NCBI RefSeq assembly: GCF_044377145.1
Contig: NZ_JBILJQ010000018.1
Location: 10,318 to 74,317, forward strand
DNA: 64,000 nucleotides
Source of the DNA: Aquimonas sp044377145
Lineage (GTDB): Bacteria; Pseudomonadota; Gammaproteobacteria; Xanthomonadales; Xanthomonadaceae
Direction of reading: 5' to 3'
In this document: positions 35,243 through 45,096 of the stretch, piece by piece
How the letters are laid out: each line of letters begins with the position of its first letter
How positions within the stretch are numbered: the first letter of the stretch is position 1
Made by a program: the position numbers and the translations under genes
Notes under the pieces: model-generated
Databases searched by the model: none
What the model saw: only the letters and a program-made list of their open reading frames with translations
Told to the model about the DNA's origin: nothing

Positions 35243-36364
35243 ATGGACACCCTCAACCCGCCTGTCTTCGACGTGATCGAGGTCGCTCGCGCCGCGCCAG
35301 CGCAGACTCGCCAGCGCCGCTGTGCCGCGCCGTCGCTCGCACCGGGCGAGGTGCGTCTGGCCACCGCCGAGTTCGCGCTGACGGCGAACAATGCGACCTA
35401 CGCCCTGCTCGGCGAGCGCTTCCGCTACTTCGATTTCTTCCCGACCGACGACCGCGCCTACGCCCTGGTGCCGGTGTGGGGCTATGCGCAGGTGGTCGAG
35501 TCCGCCTGTCCCGGAGTCGAGTTCGGTGAATGGCTGTACGGCTTTCTGCCGATGGCCTCGCAGTGGGTGATCGCACCAACCCGGCTCAGCGCCAGCCGGC
35601 TGTTCGATGGCGCCGCCGCCCGCGCTGAGCTGCCGGCGGTGTACCAGTGGCTGCAGCGCCTTGGACGGAATGACGACCCCCTCGATCCCCTGCAGCCGGT
35701 GCTGCAGCCCTTGGCGCAGACCGCCTTCCTGCTGCGCGAACACCTCGCCAGCCTCGATCCGACCGGCACTCGCCCGCTGCTGCTCAGCTCTGCCTCGTCC
35801 AAGACCGCACTGGCGACCGCGCTGATGTTCAGCCGCGATTTCGACCGGCCACGCCCGCCGCTGATCGGCCTGACCTCACCGGCGAATGTGCCGAGCGTGC
35901 AGGCGCACGCGCTGTTCGATGCGGTGTGCAGCTATGCCGAACTGGCCGAGCAGCCGCCGATCGCGGCCGGCAGCGCGCCGATCCTGCTCGATTTCGCCGG
36001 CCATGCCGGCCTGCGCGAGCAGGTGCATCAGCGCGGTGGTGTGGACAGCCTCAGCCTGCTGATCGGCATGACTCACGGCAGCGCAACCGCCGCCGGGCGC
36101 AGCGAAGCTGCAGCGGCCTCCGTGCCGCGCCAGGAGCAGCTGTTCTTCGCTCCCAGTGCCGCGCTCGCCTGTGCCAAGGCCTGGGGCACCGAGGTCTACG
36201 AAAAGCGCTTCGACGCCGCCTGGCTGGATATCCAGCGCCACTTCGGCCCGCATCTGCAACTGCACCGGCAGTCCGGCGCTGCGGCCATCGTGCAGGTGTG
36301 GAACGAGCTGATGGCGGGCCGTCTGCCCGCGGATGAGGCGCATCTGCTGCGCTTCGGGGCCTGA
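35243..36364 (+). CDS. DUF2855 family protein
   Basis: 373 aa from ATG 35243 (MDTLNPPVFDV); an upstream frame to 35201 is unsupported. Recognised by FALTANNATYALLGERFRYFDFFP, VWGYAQVVES, GEWLYGFLPMASQWVI, LLSSASSKTALATALMFSR and IGLTSPANVPSVQ, the consecutive conserved blocks of DUF2855. The layout (N-terminal beta domain, SSASSKTA strand-turn-helix, LTSPAN) resembles zinc-free medium-chain dehydrogenase/quinone reductase folds, so it may act on a reduced carbonyl or quinone, but no activity is known to me. Ends 10 bp before the convergent gene. Confidence 0.85.
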   Translation: MDTLNPPVFDVIEVARAAPAQTRQRRCAAPSLAPGEVRLATAEFALTANNATYALLGERFRYFDFFPTDDRAYALVPVWGYAQVVESACPGVEFGEWLYGFLPMASQWVIAPTRLSASRLFDGAAARAELPAVYQWLQRLGRNDDPLDPLQPVLQPLAQTAFLLREHLASLDPTGTRPLLLSSASSKTALATALMFSRDFDRPRPPLIGLTSPANVPSVQAHALFDAVCSYAELAEQPPIAAGSAPILLDFAGHAGLREQVHQRGGVDSLSLLIGMTHGSATAAGRSEAAAASVPRQEQLFFAPSAALACAKAWGTEVYEKRFDAAWLDIQRHFGPHLQLHRQSGAAAIVQVWNELMAGRLPADEAHLLRFGA

Positions 36365-36374
36365 GCGCCGCGCG

Positions 36375-37700
36375 CTACTCGAAGCCGTCGGCGAACAGTG
36401 CGTCGAGCACGCTGGGGTCCAGATACATGAACACGTCGGTCGCCGCATTGCTGTCGCCGCCGACCAGATCGCTGGCATCGGACTCGAATGCAATCACCCG
36501 GCCGTCGGCACTCAGCGCGAGACTGGCGCCGCTGTTGCCATTGCCCGGCACGGTGTTGCCTGCATCGCTGCCGCTGAGCAAGGCCAGCGGCTGGGTCGGC
36601 TGCTGCAGGCTCCAGGCGTAGACCTGGCTGGGCAGGCCGGGCTGGCTCTGCCGACACCGCGCGATCACCAGGCCGCTGTTGCTGATTCGCGCAGCGTCGC
36701 AGCGGCCGCCACCGCTGGCCGCGGGCACCGCAATCGCCGCGCTGTCCGCCAGCCGCCGGACCCACAGCTGCGATGTGCCCGACGCGGCCGCGTTGGAGCG
36801 GAACACCAGCAACCGGCCATCCGCCGACAGCGCGGCGTTGCCGGCGCCGGTGAGGTCAACCCCGCCGGGGCCGACACTGAGCAAGCGGGTGGCTTGGGTG
36901 AGGCGGTCGCGCAACCAGATCCGCTGGGTGCCGGTGGTGGTGGGCGGCGGTGACACCAGGTTGGTCGCCGTCGACGCAAAGGCGACGTAGCGGCCATCCG
37001 CGCTGATCGAGGGCAGCTCGCCGAAGCTGCCGCCATTGCCGGCACCGCCGCCGACCGCGAGATCGATGCGTTCGCTCAGGCCCAGCTCGGCGTCGCGCAC
37101 GAACACGCTGTTGCTGCTGTTGCCGGGATCACCGCTGACCAGCTGCGCCGCAGCCGAGGTGAACACGGCGAAGCGGCCATCGGCCGAGAGCCCACCGAGC
37201 GCGCTCAAGGTCGCGCCCGGCAGACTGCCTGCCGTGGTGAGGTTGAGCAGGCGGGCTTCGCGGCTCTGGCGATCGATCCGCACCAGATGCACGCCGGCCA
37301 GGCCGCCGGTCCAGGTCGCCGAGTTGGTCTCGAATGCGATGTAGCGGCCGTCGGCCGACAGCGCCGGGCGATCCGCTGCGGTGGCATTGGCCGATGGCGC
37401 ACCGCCAGCGGTGGTACTGGCGAGGCTGAAGCTGGCGCTGACCAGATCCAGCGCGACCAGCTGCGCCCCGCTGGCGCCACCGCCGAACACGCCGCCGCTG
37501 GCATTGTTGAAAGCCAGCACCTGGCCGTTCCCCGCCAGCGCCACCTGCCCGATCGGCACGTTCGACTGCTGGCCGCCGGGGCCGAGCACGCGGAAGAACT
37601 GATACGACTGCGCCTGGCTGCCGGAAGCGCCGATCAGGCCGAACAGCAAGGAAAACAGGGAGATCAACTGCCGAAAGCGGCGCGGGATGCGGGTAGCCAT
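36375..37700 (-). CDS. Secreted PD40/TolB-like beta-propeller protein with a LFADGFE tail
   Basis: 441 aa from ATG 37700 (an upstream extension is unlikely). Signal peptide LFSLLFGLIGASGSQAQ. At least five propeller blades show the PD40 motif: ALSADGRYIAFETN, GLSADGRFAVFTS, SISADGRYVAFAS, ALSADGRLLVFRS and ALSADGRVIAFES. The protein closes with DPSVLDALFADGFE. Similar endings (IFxxGFE) recur on many exported proteins in Xanthomonadales, to my recollection, and could be a sorting or processing tag. Function unknown; protein or polysaccharide binding would fit a propeller. Confidence 0.8.
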   Translation of the reverse strand: MATRIPRRFRQLISLFSLLFGLIGASGSQAQSYQFFRVLGPGGQQSNVPIGQVALAGNGQVLAFNNASGGVFGGGASGAQLVALDLVSASFSLASTTAGGAPSANATAADRPALSADGRYIAFETNSATWTGGLAGVHLVRIDRQSREARLLNLTTAGSLPGATLSALGGLSADGRFAVFTSAAAQLVSGDPGNSSNSVFVRDAELGLSERIDLAVGGGAGNGGSFGELPSISADGRYVAFASTATNLVSPPPTTTGTQRIWLRDRLTQATRLLSVGPGGVDLTGAGNAALSADGRLLVFRSNAAASGTSQLWVRRLADSAAIAVPAASGGGRCDAARISNSGLVIARCRQSQPGLPSQVYAWSLQQPTQPLALLSGSDAGNTVPGNGNSGASLALSADGRVIAFESDASDLVGGDSNAATDVFMYLDPSVLDALFADGFE

Positions 37701-37864
37701 GTCGATTGCCTCGCGGTTGGGTACTCCCTGTGACGAGGTCAGGCGCGGCAACGTGTCAGGCACGCGGCAAGCCGGGTGCCTGCGGCCGGAGACTCGAACC
37801 CGCAGCCCTCCGATGCCGCCCACGCGGGCACACTAGCGCCCTTGTGTGGTGACCCGGGGCCGGC

Positions 37865-40800
37865 GTGGCAGAGCTGCAGCACATCGATGGCGGTCGCGCC
37901 GAACGCGGTCTGGTGGTGTATCGCGCCAGCCGGCTTGAGGCCCTGCTCGAACCGCTGCTGGAGCTGCTCGATGCGGCGCCGCCGGACGATGTGCTGACCC
38001 CGCAGACCGTGCTCGCCGCGCATCCGGGCATGCGCCACTGGCTGGCGCGCGCGCTGGCGCAGGCACGCGGGCCGCAGGGCATCGTCGCCAACTTCGAGGT
38101 GCTGCTGCCGAGCACCTGGATCGACCGCCTCGCGCAGCAGCAGCTCGGCCAGCAGGAGGTGGCGCTGCCGGCGTATCGACGTGCGCAGCTGCGCTGGGCG
38201 GTGTTCGAGCGTTTGGCCGAGGGCGCACCTGGGCTCGACCCCACGCGCATCGCGCACTACCTGGGCGAGGGCAGCCGCGATGCGCAGGCGCGGCGACGCT
38301 TTCAGCTGGCCGATCGGCTGGCGCGGCTGTATTCGCAGTACATGGTCTATCGGCCCGACTGGCTGCAGCGCTGGGAACGCGGCCAGCGCGTGCTGGCGCA
38401 TCTCGACAGCCCGCGCGCGCGGCTGGAGGGCGAACTGATCGCGCCGCTGTGGCGGCAGCTGAAGCGCGACCTCGGTGCGCACCGCGCCGACGTGCTGGCG
38501 CAGCTGCTGCCGCGCTTGCGCGAGCTGCCACCGGCGCCGCCGCTGCATGTGTTCGGGCTCAACCACTGCCCGCCGCAGGAGCTCGCCGTGCTGCGCGCGC
38601 TGGCCGACTCGCGGCTGGTGGCGCTGTACGCACCCGACCCCTGCCGCGAGTTCTGGGGCGGGCTGAGCCGCGATCTCGACACCCTGGCAGCGCGCCGTGC
38701 CGAGGAATCCGCCGCGATCGAAGCCGCCGGCGAGGGCGACTACTTCCTCGAACACGGCCATCCGCTGCTGGCGCGCTGGGGCCGTCTCGGCCAGCAGTTC
38801 TTCCTCGCCTTGGCCGAGATCGACGAAGTGCGCGAGGACCTGCGCCACTGGCGCGACCGCGCCGACAGCGCGCCGGTCAATCGACTGCAGCGCCTGCAGG
38901 ACAGCCTGCGCCGGCTCGACCTCGACCTGCTGCGGGTGAATCTTGACGACGACATCGTGTGCGCCGCCGAAGTCGGCGACGACAGCCTGCGCGTGCATGC
39001 CTGCCACACCCGACTGCGTGAGCTCGAAGCCCTGCGCGAGGTGCTGCTGGCGGTGACCGGCGCCGACGCACGCGGCCGCGCCCGGCTGGCGCCTGGCGAG
39101 ATTGTGGTGATGGCCGCCGACATCGCCGCCTATGTGCCGCTGATCGCCGCGGTGTTCGGCCCCGCTGGCGATTCGCGAGCGCGGCTGCCGTATCACCTCG
39201 CTGACGTCAGCACCGCGCGCAGTCATCGCCTGTTCGCGGCGGTGCGGCGACTGCTGGCCTTGCCCTCGCTGCGACTGAGCGCGCCCGAGCTGATCGATCT
39301 GCTGCAGGTGCCGGAGATCGCGCGCCGGTTCGGGCTGGATGGCGAGGGCGTCGACGGCATCGCCGAGTGGCTGCGCGCCAGCCACAGCAGCAGCGGCCTC
39401 GACGCCGACTTCCGCCTGCGCTTCGGCCTGCCGCCGCTGTACCCGCACAGCTTCGCCTGGGGCGTCGATCGTCTGCTGGCCGGCTATCTGCTGGAGGACA
39501 GCGCCGGTGCAGACGAGCCACGTGGAGTGCAGCTCGGCGATGGCAGCGAGCTCGCGCCGCTGGCCGGCGTGCACGGCGCCGGCGCCGAACAGGTCGGCGC
39601 GCTGGATGCGCTGCTGCAGGCGCTGCAGAGCCTGTTCGACTTGGCCGAATCGCGGCTGCCCTTGAGCCGCTGGGCGGAGCGGCTGGACGCGGTGTTCGAC
39701 AGCCTGTTCCGGATCGACCCCGACGATGCCGCCGCGCGCGAAGCCGACAGCGCGCTGCGCCAGCTGCTGCAGGGCCTGGCCGCCGAGCCGGGTGCGCTCG
39801 AACTCGATCCAGAGCTGCCGTTCGAGCTGGTCCGCGACCTGCTCGAAGAGCGTCTGCAGGCGGTGCCGGAGCGGCAGCCGTTTCTGCTCGGCGGTATAAC
39901 TTTCTGCGGCATGGTGCCGCAGCGCGCGATCCCGTTCGGCCTGGTCGCCGTGCTCGGTCTGAACGAGGGTGAGTTCCCGCGTCGCGCCGCCGACGGCGGG
40001 CTTGATCTGATGCGCCAACAGCCGCGGATGTACGACCGCGAGCAGCGCACCGACGACCGCTATCTGTTTCTGGAAACCCTGATGTCGGCGCGGCAGATGC
40101 TGCACCTGAGCTATCTCGGCGCGGCGGTCAAGGACGGCGGCCAGCGCAACCCGGCGGCGCCGCTGGGCGAACTGCTGGCCCTGCTTGATGCCAGCGCCGG
40201 GCTCGATCCCGATGACACCGTCAGCCCGCGGCCGTGGCGGATCGAGCACCCACTGCAGCCGTTCGACCCGCGCCATTTCGATGCCAGCGATCCGCGCCTG
40301 TACTCGCACCAGCAGGCCTTTGTCGAACTGCCGCGCAGCGGTCGGCTGGCCGCACTGCCGCCCTTCGTCGACAGCAGCCTGAGCGCACCGACCGAGCTGC
40401 CGGCACAGCTCGAACTGCGCGCCCTGCACGGCTTCTGGCGTGATCCGGCGCGGCAGGTGCTGGCGCAGGGCCTGCAGCTGCGGCTGGATGCGCTCGACGA
40501 CGAGCGCCTGCCCGACAGCGAGCCGCTGCAGTCGCGCCTGGACGCGCGCGAGCAGGTCAGCCAGCGCCTGCTGCGCGGGCTGCTGCAGCGCGCTGCCGTG
40601 TCCGTGCCGAAAGCACCACCGGCCTGGCTGCGCCTGGGCGGCCTGCTGGCGCCGGGGCGGCCGGGCCTGCGTGCCTGGGCTGACGAGCGCAGCAAGCTGC
40701 AGGCGCTGCTGGAAACGCTGGCGGCTGCGGCGCCGGATTTCGATGGCCGCAGCCTGCACAGCGCGGCGATTGATCTGCGCATCGAGCGCACTCGACTGCT

Positions 40801-41455
40801 CGGCGAAGTCGATGGCCTCTATACGCGTGCAGCGGGCGGTGACTGGCTGCTGCGGGCCTGGCCGCGGGCAACAGTCAGCGACAAGGCTTCGCTGCTGCTG
40901 GCCGAGGGGGAACTGGACTTCAAGCAGCGCCTGCCGCTGTTCATCGACTGGGCCTGCCTGCGTCTGCTCAGCGCGGGATCAGTGCAGACTGTTCAGCCGC
41001 TGCGCATTCTGGCCCTGCTCGATTCCGCATCGTCGGCGCCGTGGATCGACGGCCTCAACGCCTGGGACGCCGCCCTGTGCATTGCCGACGCGCCGCTGCA
41101 ACAGAGCCTGCTGGGCCAGCTCGAAGCGCGCCTGCATCAACTGCTGCAGTGGTGGCTGCAAGGCCAGGGCGCCCAGCTGCCCTATCTGCCGAAGAGCAGC
41201 TGGAGCGCGCTGTGCGTCGAGCGCGAGCCGGCCAAGCCCGATGCACCGCCGTTCGCCGAGCGCCTCGCCGATGCGGTCGACAAGGCCTGGACCAGCGCGC
41301 CGCCGTTCCGCACCGGCGAGAGCGACTACGCGCCCGGCTATGCGCGCCTGCTGGTGGCCGAGCTCGATCTTGAGCCGGGCAGCGAAGATCTGGATCGCCT
41401 GCGCGCGTTCGCCGAGCGCCTGCACGCCTGCCTCGATCTGGCGCCGCCGCCGTGA
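37865..41455 (+). CDS. recC: RecBCD subunit RecC
   Basis: 1196 aa from GTG 37865. Gene order recC-recB-recD, length and characteristic stretches identify it: GLVVYRASRLEALLEPLLELL, QTVLAAHPGMRHWLARALA, LYSQYMVYRPDWLQRWERG, FGLNHCPPQELAVL, GGITFCGMVPQRAIPFGLVAVLGLNEGEFPR. RecC is an inactivated helicase-nuclease fold that recognises Chi and splits the strands in the RecBCD exonuclease of double-strand break repair. Its stop overlaps the recB start (GTGA at 41452-41455). The 37740-37864 stretch upstream holds its promoter. Confidence 0.93.
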   Translation: MAELQHIDGGRAERGLVVYRASRLEALLEPLLELLDAAPPDDVLTPQTVLAAHPGMRHWLARALAQARGPQGIVANFEVLLPSTWIDRLAQQQLGQQEVALPAYRRAQLRWAVFERLAEGAPGLDPTRIAHYLGEGSRDAQARRRFQLADRLARLYSQYMVYRPDWLQRWERGQRVLAHLDSPRARLEGELIAPLWRQLKRDLGAHRADVLAQLLPRLRELPPAPPLHVFGLNHCPPQELAVLRALADSRLVALYAPDPCREFWGGLSRDLDTLAARRAEESAAIEAAGEGDYFLEHGHPLLARWGRLGQQFFLALAEIDEVREDLRHWRDRADSAPVNRLQRLQDSLRRLDLDLLRVNLDDDIVCAAEVGDDSLRVHACHTRLRELEALREVLLAVTGADARGRARLAPGEIVVMAADIAAYVPLIAAVFGPAGDSRARLPYHLADVSTARSHRLFAAVRRLLALPSLRLSAPELIDLLQVPEIARRFGLDGEGVDGIAEWLRASHSSSGLDADFRLRFGLPPLYPHSFAWGVDRLLAGYLLEDSAGADEPRGVQLGDGSELAPLAGVHGAGAEQVGALDALLQALQSLFDLAESRLPLSRWAERLDAVFDSLFRIDPDDAAAREADSALRQLLQGLAAEPGALELDPELPFELVRDLLEERLQAVPERQPFLLGGITFCGMVPQRAIPFGLVAVLGLNEGEFPRRAADGGLDLMRQQPRMYDREQRTDDRYLFLETLMSARQMLHLSYLGAAVKDGGQRNPAAPLGELLALLDASAGLDPDDTVSPRPWRIEHPLQPFDPRHFDASDPRLYSHQQAFVELPRSGRLAALPPFVDSSLSAPTELPAQLELRALHGFWRDPARQVLAQGLQLRLDALDDERLPDSEPLQSRLDAREQVSQRLLRGLLQRAAVSVPKAPPAWLRLGGLLAPGRPGLRAWADERSKLQALLETLAAAAPDFDGRSLHSAAIDLRIERTRLLGEVDGLYTRAAGGDWLLRAWPRATVSDKASLLLAEGELDFKQRLPLFIDWACLRLLSAGSVQTVQPLRILALLDSASSAPWIDGLNAWDAALCIADAPLQQSLLGQLEARLHQLLQWWLQGQGAQLPYLPKSSWSALCVEREPAKPDAPPFAERLADAVDKAWTSAPPFRTGESDYAPGYARLLVAELDLEPGSEDLDRLRAFAERLHACLDLAPPP

Positions 41456-44400
41456 GCGGCTGGCAGAGCCTGCAGCTGGCGCCCGGCAGCCGCTGCCTGA
41501 TCGAGGCCAGCGCCGGCACCGGCAAGACCTGGACCATCGCGGTGCTGTACCTGCGTCTGCTGCTGGAGTTCGGCTTCAGCTCGCGCCAGATCGTGGTCAC
41601 CACCTTTACCGAAGCCGCCGCTCAGGAGCTGCGCGAGCGCCTGCGGCGGCGTCTGCTGTGGGCCGAAGCGCAGGCCGCGCAGCACAGTTCAGGCATCGAA
41701 CATCCGTCGGCGGCCGACGATGCCGCTGCGCTGTGGCTGCAGGCGCGCTGGCACACGCAGGCCACGGCGCTGGCCGATCTGCAGCGCCTGCGCCTGGCCC
41801 AGGCCGAGCTCGATCACGCGCCGATCAGCACCCTGCACGGCCTGTGTCGGCGCATCCTCGCCGACCAACCCTTCGCCTGCGGCGTCGACTTCGACGGCGG
41901 CGAGCTGGTCGCCTCCGACGCGCTGCTGGACGAAGTGGTGCAGGACCTCTGGCGCTGCCTGCAGCAGGGCGCTGACGATCAGCCGCTGCGCCTGCTGATG
42001 GAGGCCAGCGGGCTGGAGCTCGACATCAGGCGCCTGCGCGAGTGGCTGAAGCTTGGCCTGATGCCGGGCATGCAGATCGAGGCGGCGGAGCTGGCCGAAC
42101 TTGCCGCCGACCCGGCGCTGGCCGATCAGCTCGACAGCGTCGCCGAGCTGCCCGGCGTGTTCGCCAAGAACGCGGTGCTGCCGCGCGCACTGCGCGCACT
42201 CGCCGACAGCCTGCGCGCACCACACGGGCCGCCGCCCGGTGAGTCCGAACTCGGCAGCCTGTGCAAGGCGCGCGGCCTGACCGGCGTGCTGAAGGCCGCG
42301 CAGAACGATTCACGCGTACTGGCGGCGACCGCGGCGGCGCAGCCGCTGGGCGAACAACTTGCGGCGCGCGCGCAGCAGCTGCCGCTGCGCCTGCTGCAAG
42401 TGCTGGTCGCCGATGCGCGCGCGCGTCTGCAGGTACTGCTGGCGCAACGGCGGCTGCAGAGCTTCGACAGCCTGCTCGAAACCGTCGACGCCGCGCTCAG
42501 CCGCGAGGCTGCCCGTGCCGACGATGCGCGCCCGCTGGCCGATGCGCTGCACGCCGCCTGGCCGGTCGCCCTGGTCGATGAGTTCCAGGACACCGATGCC
42601 CTGCAGTACGCGATCCTAGACCGCATCTATCGCGAGGCCGATGGCTCACCGCGCGGCCGACTGCTGATGATCGGCGACCCCAAGCAGGCGATCTATCGCT
42701 TCCGTGGCGGCGATATACACGCCTACCAGCGTGCCGCCGAGCAGGCCGACGAGTACCTCACGCTGGACGTCAATCAACGCTCGACCCGCGCCCTGGTGGC
42801 CGGCTGCAGCGAGCTGTTCGAGCGCGCCGGCAGCGTGCTGTCGACCGACCCGCAGCACAGCATCCACTACCTGCCGGTGAGCGCCGCCGGGCGAGCTGAT
42901 ACGCGCCCTTATACCCAGGATGGACAGCCGCCGCGGCAGGCACTGATCGTTCACTACCAGGCCGAAGCGCCCGATGCGCAGCCGGCCCGACGCAGCTGGG
43001 CGCTGCGCGCCTGTGCGGCGCAGATTGTCGAACTGCTGAACGACCCGGGCCAGCGGATCGACGGCCGTCGGCTGTCACCCGGCGACCTCGCGGTGCTGCT
43101 GCCGAGCGCGCGCGACATCGCCAGCCTGCGCGCACTGCTGGACGCGCGTGGCGTGCCCTGCGTCAGCACCAGCCGCGACAACGTGTTCGGCCAGGACTGC
43201 GCGCGCGAACTGCAGGTGCTGCTGTACGGCGTGCTGCACAACCACGATGCCGGCGCCCTGCGCGCCGCGGCGGCGACCCGTCTGTGGGGCGCGCGATTGT
43301 CCGAACTGCGCGCCTGGGAACAGCAGCCCGAGGCCCTGCAGCATGTCGCCGCCCAGTTCCGCGGCCTGGCCGAGGACTGGCGCGAGCGCGGCGTCGCCGG
43401 CCTGATCGAGCGCCTGCTCGAACTGCTGGCACCACGCGCGCTGCAGACCCGCCAGGGCGAGCGTCTGCTGACCGATCTGCGCCATCTCGGCGAACTGCTG
43501 CAGGATCAAGCCGAACACCTCGGCGGCCCGGAGGAACTGCTGGCCTGGCTGGACGCGCAGCGCCGCGGACTCGACGGCATCGATGAAGGCAGCGCCGATG
43601 AACGTCAGCTGCGGATCGAATCGCAGCAGCCGAGGCTGCGCCTGCTGACCCTGCATGCGAGCAAGGGCCTGGAGTTCCCGATCGTGTTGCTGCCCCTGCT
43701 GTGGGCGCAGGGTGGACGCAACGAATCCGCGCCGTTTCGGATTACCGATGGCCGCGCCGAGCGCCCGCGGCTGGGCTTCGACGACGCTGCCAAGGCGCTG
43801 CACCGACGCGACCTGCAGGACGAGCGCTTCCGCCTGCTGTACGTCGCGCTGACCCGCGCGGTGCACGCCTGCCATGTGTTCGCGCTGTCGCCGCTGCGGC
43901 CCAAGGACGGCCGCTCCAGAAGCCCCGCCTGCGAGGGCGTGGATGCCTCGGCGCTGGACGTGCTGCTTGCGCGCGCGGGCGTCGGAGGTGATGAGTTCGA
44001 CCCGGCCCAGCTGCAGTCGATCGGCTGGCGCGAGGGCTGGCGCGATCCAGGCTTGGTCCGCTATGTCGATGAACAGACCCACTCGACTGAGCGCTCCGCG
44101 CGCCCGCTGCAGCCGCTGCCGCGGCGGGTGCTGGAATCCAAGCACAGCTTCACCGGTCTCTCGCGCGCCGGCCGCGCCTGGGCCGACGGCGCGCTCGATC
44201 CCGAGGCCGCCGCGCTCGACGAGCTGCAGCCGGCGGCGCCCGGGCTTGAGCTCGATGGCGCAGCCGATAGCGCGACCGCAGTGGATGACACGGCCGTCGA
44301 CGTGTCAGTGGACGAAGCCGCGCATCCCGAACTGCTCGCCCTGTCCGAGCTGCGCGGCGCCGGTTTCGGCAATGCCCTGCACACGCTGCTGGAGACGCGG

Positions 44401-45096
44401 GTCATCGGTCAGCCGCTGAGCGCGCAGCGCGCGCATGTGCGCGCGGCCTTGCAGTTGGCCGGGCTGCGCCAGCGCGATTTCCGCCAGCACGGTTTCGAGG
44501 GCTGCGTCGAACGTGTGGCGCAGCGGCTCGACGCCGCACTGGCCGCACCGCTGGGCCTCAGCCAAGCGCCACAGGTGTCACTGGCGGATGTGCCGGCGGT
44601 CGATCAGCGCGCCGAAATGGGCTTCGAGTTCGCCCTGCCCGAGATCAGCCTCGCCGCACTGGCGCAGGCCTGTGCCGAGCACGGCGAGCCCGATCTGATT
44701 CCACCCGGCGGCCGCCGCGTCGCTGGCCTGATGACCGGCAAGATCGATCTGGTGCTGCGCGTGCAGGGCCGCTTCCACGTGCTCGACTACAAGGGCAACT
44801 GGCTGGGCGAGCGGGTCAGTGATTACAGCGGCGACGCGCTGACCGGACACATGGACGCCAGCCAGTACCGCTTCCAGGCCCTGCTGTACACGCTGGCGCT
44901 GGATCGTTACCTGGCGCAGCGACTCGGCGCCGCCTACTCGCGCCAGCAGCAGCTCGGCGAATGCGTGTATCTGTTCCTGCGCGCGGCCGGGCTGGCGCCG
45001 GGCGCGGGCGTTTGGCGCCAGCGCTTCAGCGATGGCCTGATCAGCGCTGTGCAGGCTGCCTTGGCCGGCATGCAAACGCTGGAGCTGAGCCGATGA
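41452..45096 (+). CDS. recB: RecBCD subunit RecB, helicase-nuclease
   Basis: 1214 aa from GTG 41452. Walker A EASAGTGKTWTIAVLYLRLL at residues 18-37, UvrD-type motifs VVTTFTEAAAQELRERL, LVDEFQDTD, GDPKQAIYRFRGGD, LTLHASKGLEFPIVLLP and LLYVALTRA. The C-terminal nuclease domain has D1099, D1112 and K1114 (GKIDLVLR...VLDYKGNW), with the same 13 and 2 residue spacing as the E. coli D1067/D1080/K1082 site. It is the 3'-5' motor and the only nuclease of the complex. Coupled to recC before and recD after (ATGA at 45093-45096). Confidence 0.96.
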   Translation: MSGWQSLQLAPGSRCLIEASAGTGKTWTIAVLYLRLLLEFGFSSRQIVVTTFTEAAAQELRERLRRRLLWAEAQAAQHSSGIEHPSAADDAAALWLQARWHTQATALADLQRLRLAQAELDHAPISTLHGLCRRILADQPFACGVDFDGGELVASDALLDEVVQDLWRCLQQGADDQPLRLLMEASGLELDIRRLREWLKLGLMPGMQIEAAELAELAADPALADQLDSVAELPGVFAKNAVLPRALRALADSLRAPHGPPPGESELGSLCKARGLTGVLKAAQNDSRVLAATAAAQPLGEQLAARAQQLPLRLLQVLVADARARLQVLLAQRRLQSFDSLLETVDAALSREAARADDARPLADALHAAWPVALVDEFQDTDALQYAILDRIYREADGSPRGRLLMIGDPKQAIYRFRGGDIHAYQRAAEQADEYLTLDVNQRSTRALVAGCSELFERAGSVLSTDPQHSIHYLPVSAAGRADTRPYTQDGQPPRQALIVHYQAEAPDAQPARRSWALRACAAQIVELLNDPGQRIDGRRLSPGDLAVLLPSARDIASLRALLDARGVPCVSTSRDNVFGQDCARELQVLLYGVLHNHDAGALRAAAATRLWGARLSELRAWEQQPEALQHVAAQFRGLAEDWRERGVAGLIERLLELLAPRALQTRQGERLLTDLRHLGELLQDQAEHLGGPEELLAWLDAQRRGLDGIDEGSADERQLRIESQQPRLRLLTLHASKGLEFPIVLLPLLWAQGGRNESAPFRITDGRAERPRLGFDDAAKALHRRDLQDERFRLLYVALTRAVHACHVFALSPLRPKDGRSRSPACEGVDASALDVLLARAGVGGDEFDPAQLQSIGWREGWRDPGLVRYVDEQTHSTERSARPLQPLPRRVLESKHSFTGLSRAGRAWADGALDPEAAALDELQPAAPGLELDGAADSATAVDDTAVDVSVDEAAHPELLALSELRGAGFGNALHTLLETRVIGQPLSAQRAHVRAALQLAGLRQRDFRQHGFEGCVERVAQRLDAALAAPLGLSQAPQVSLADVPAVDQRAEMGFEFALPEISLAALAQACAEHGEPDLIPPGGRRVAGLMTGKIDLVLRVQGRFHVLDYKGNWLGERVSDYSGDALTGHMDASQYRFQALLYTLALDRYLAQRLGAAYSRQQQLGECVYLFLRAAGLAPGAGVWRQRFSDGLISAVQAALAGMQTLELSR

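Noticed and set aside
37773..37845. tRNA-like sequence (GGGTTCGAGTCTCC on the minus strand)
   Set aside because: The T-loop-like sequence is there, but the five-base T stem does not pair and no D arm, anticodon arm or acceptor stem can be formed around it.
37739..40759. 1006-codon minus-strand ORF opposite recC
   Set aside because: It is antisense to a clearly recognised gene, Gln/Arg/Ala-rich as expected from antisense GC-rich codons, and has no signal or family motif.
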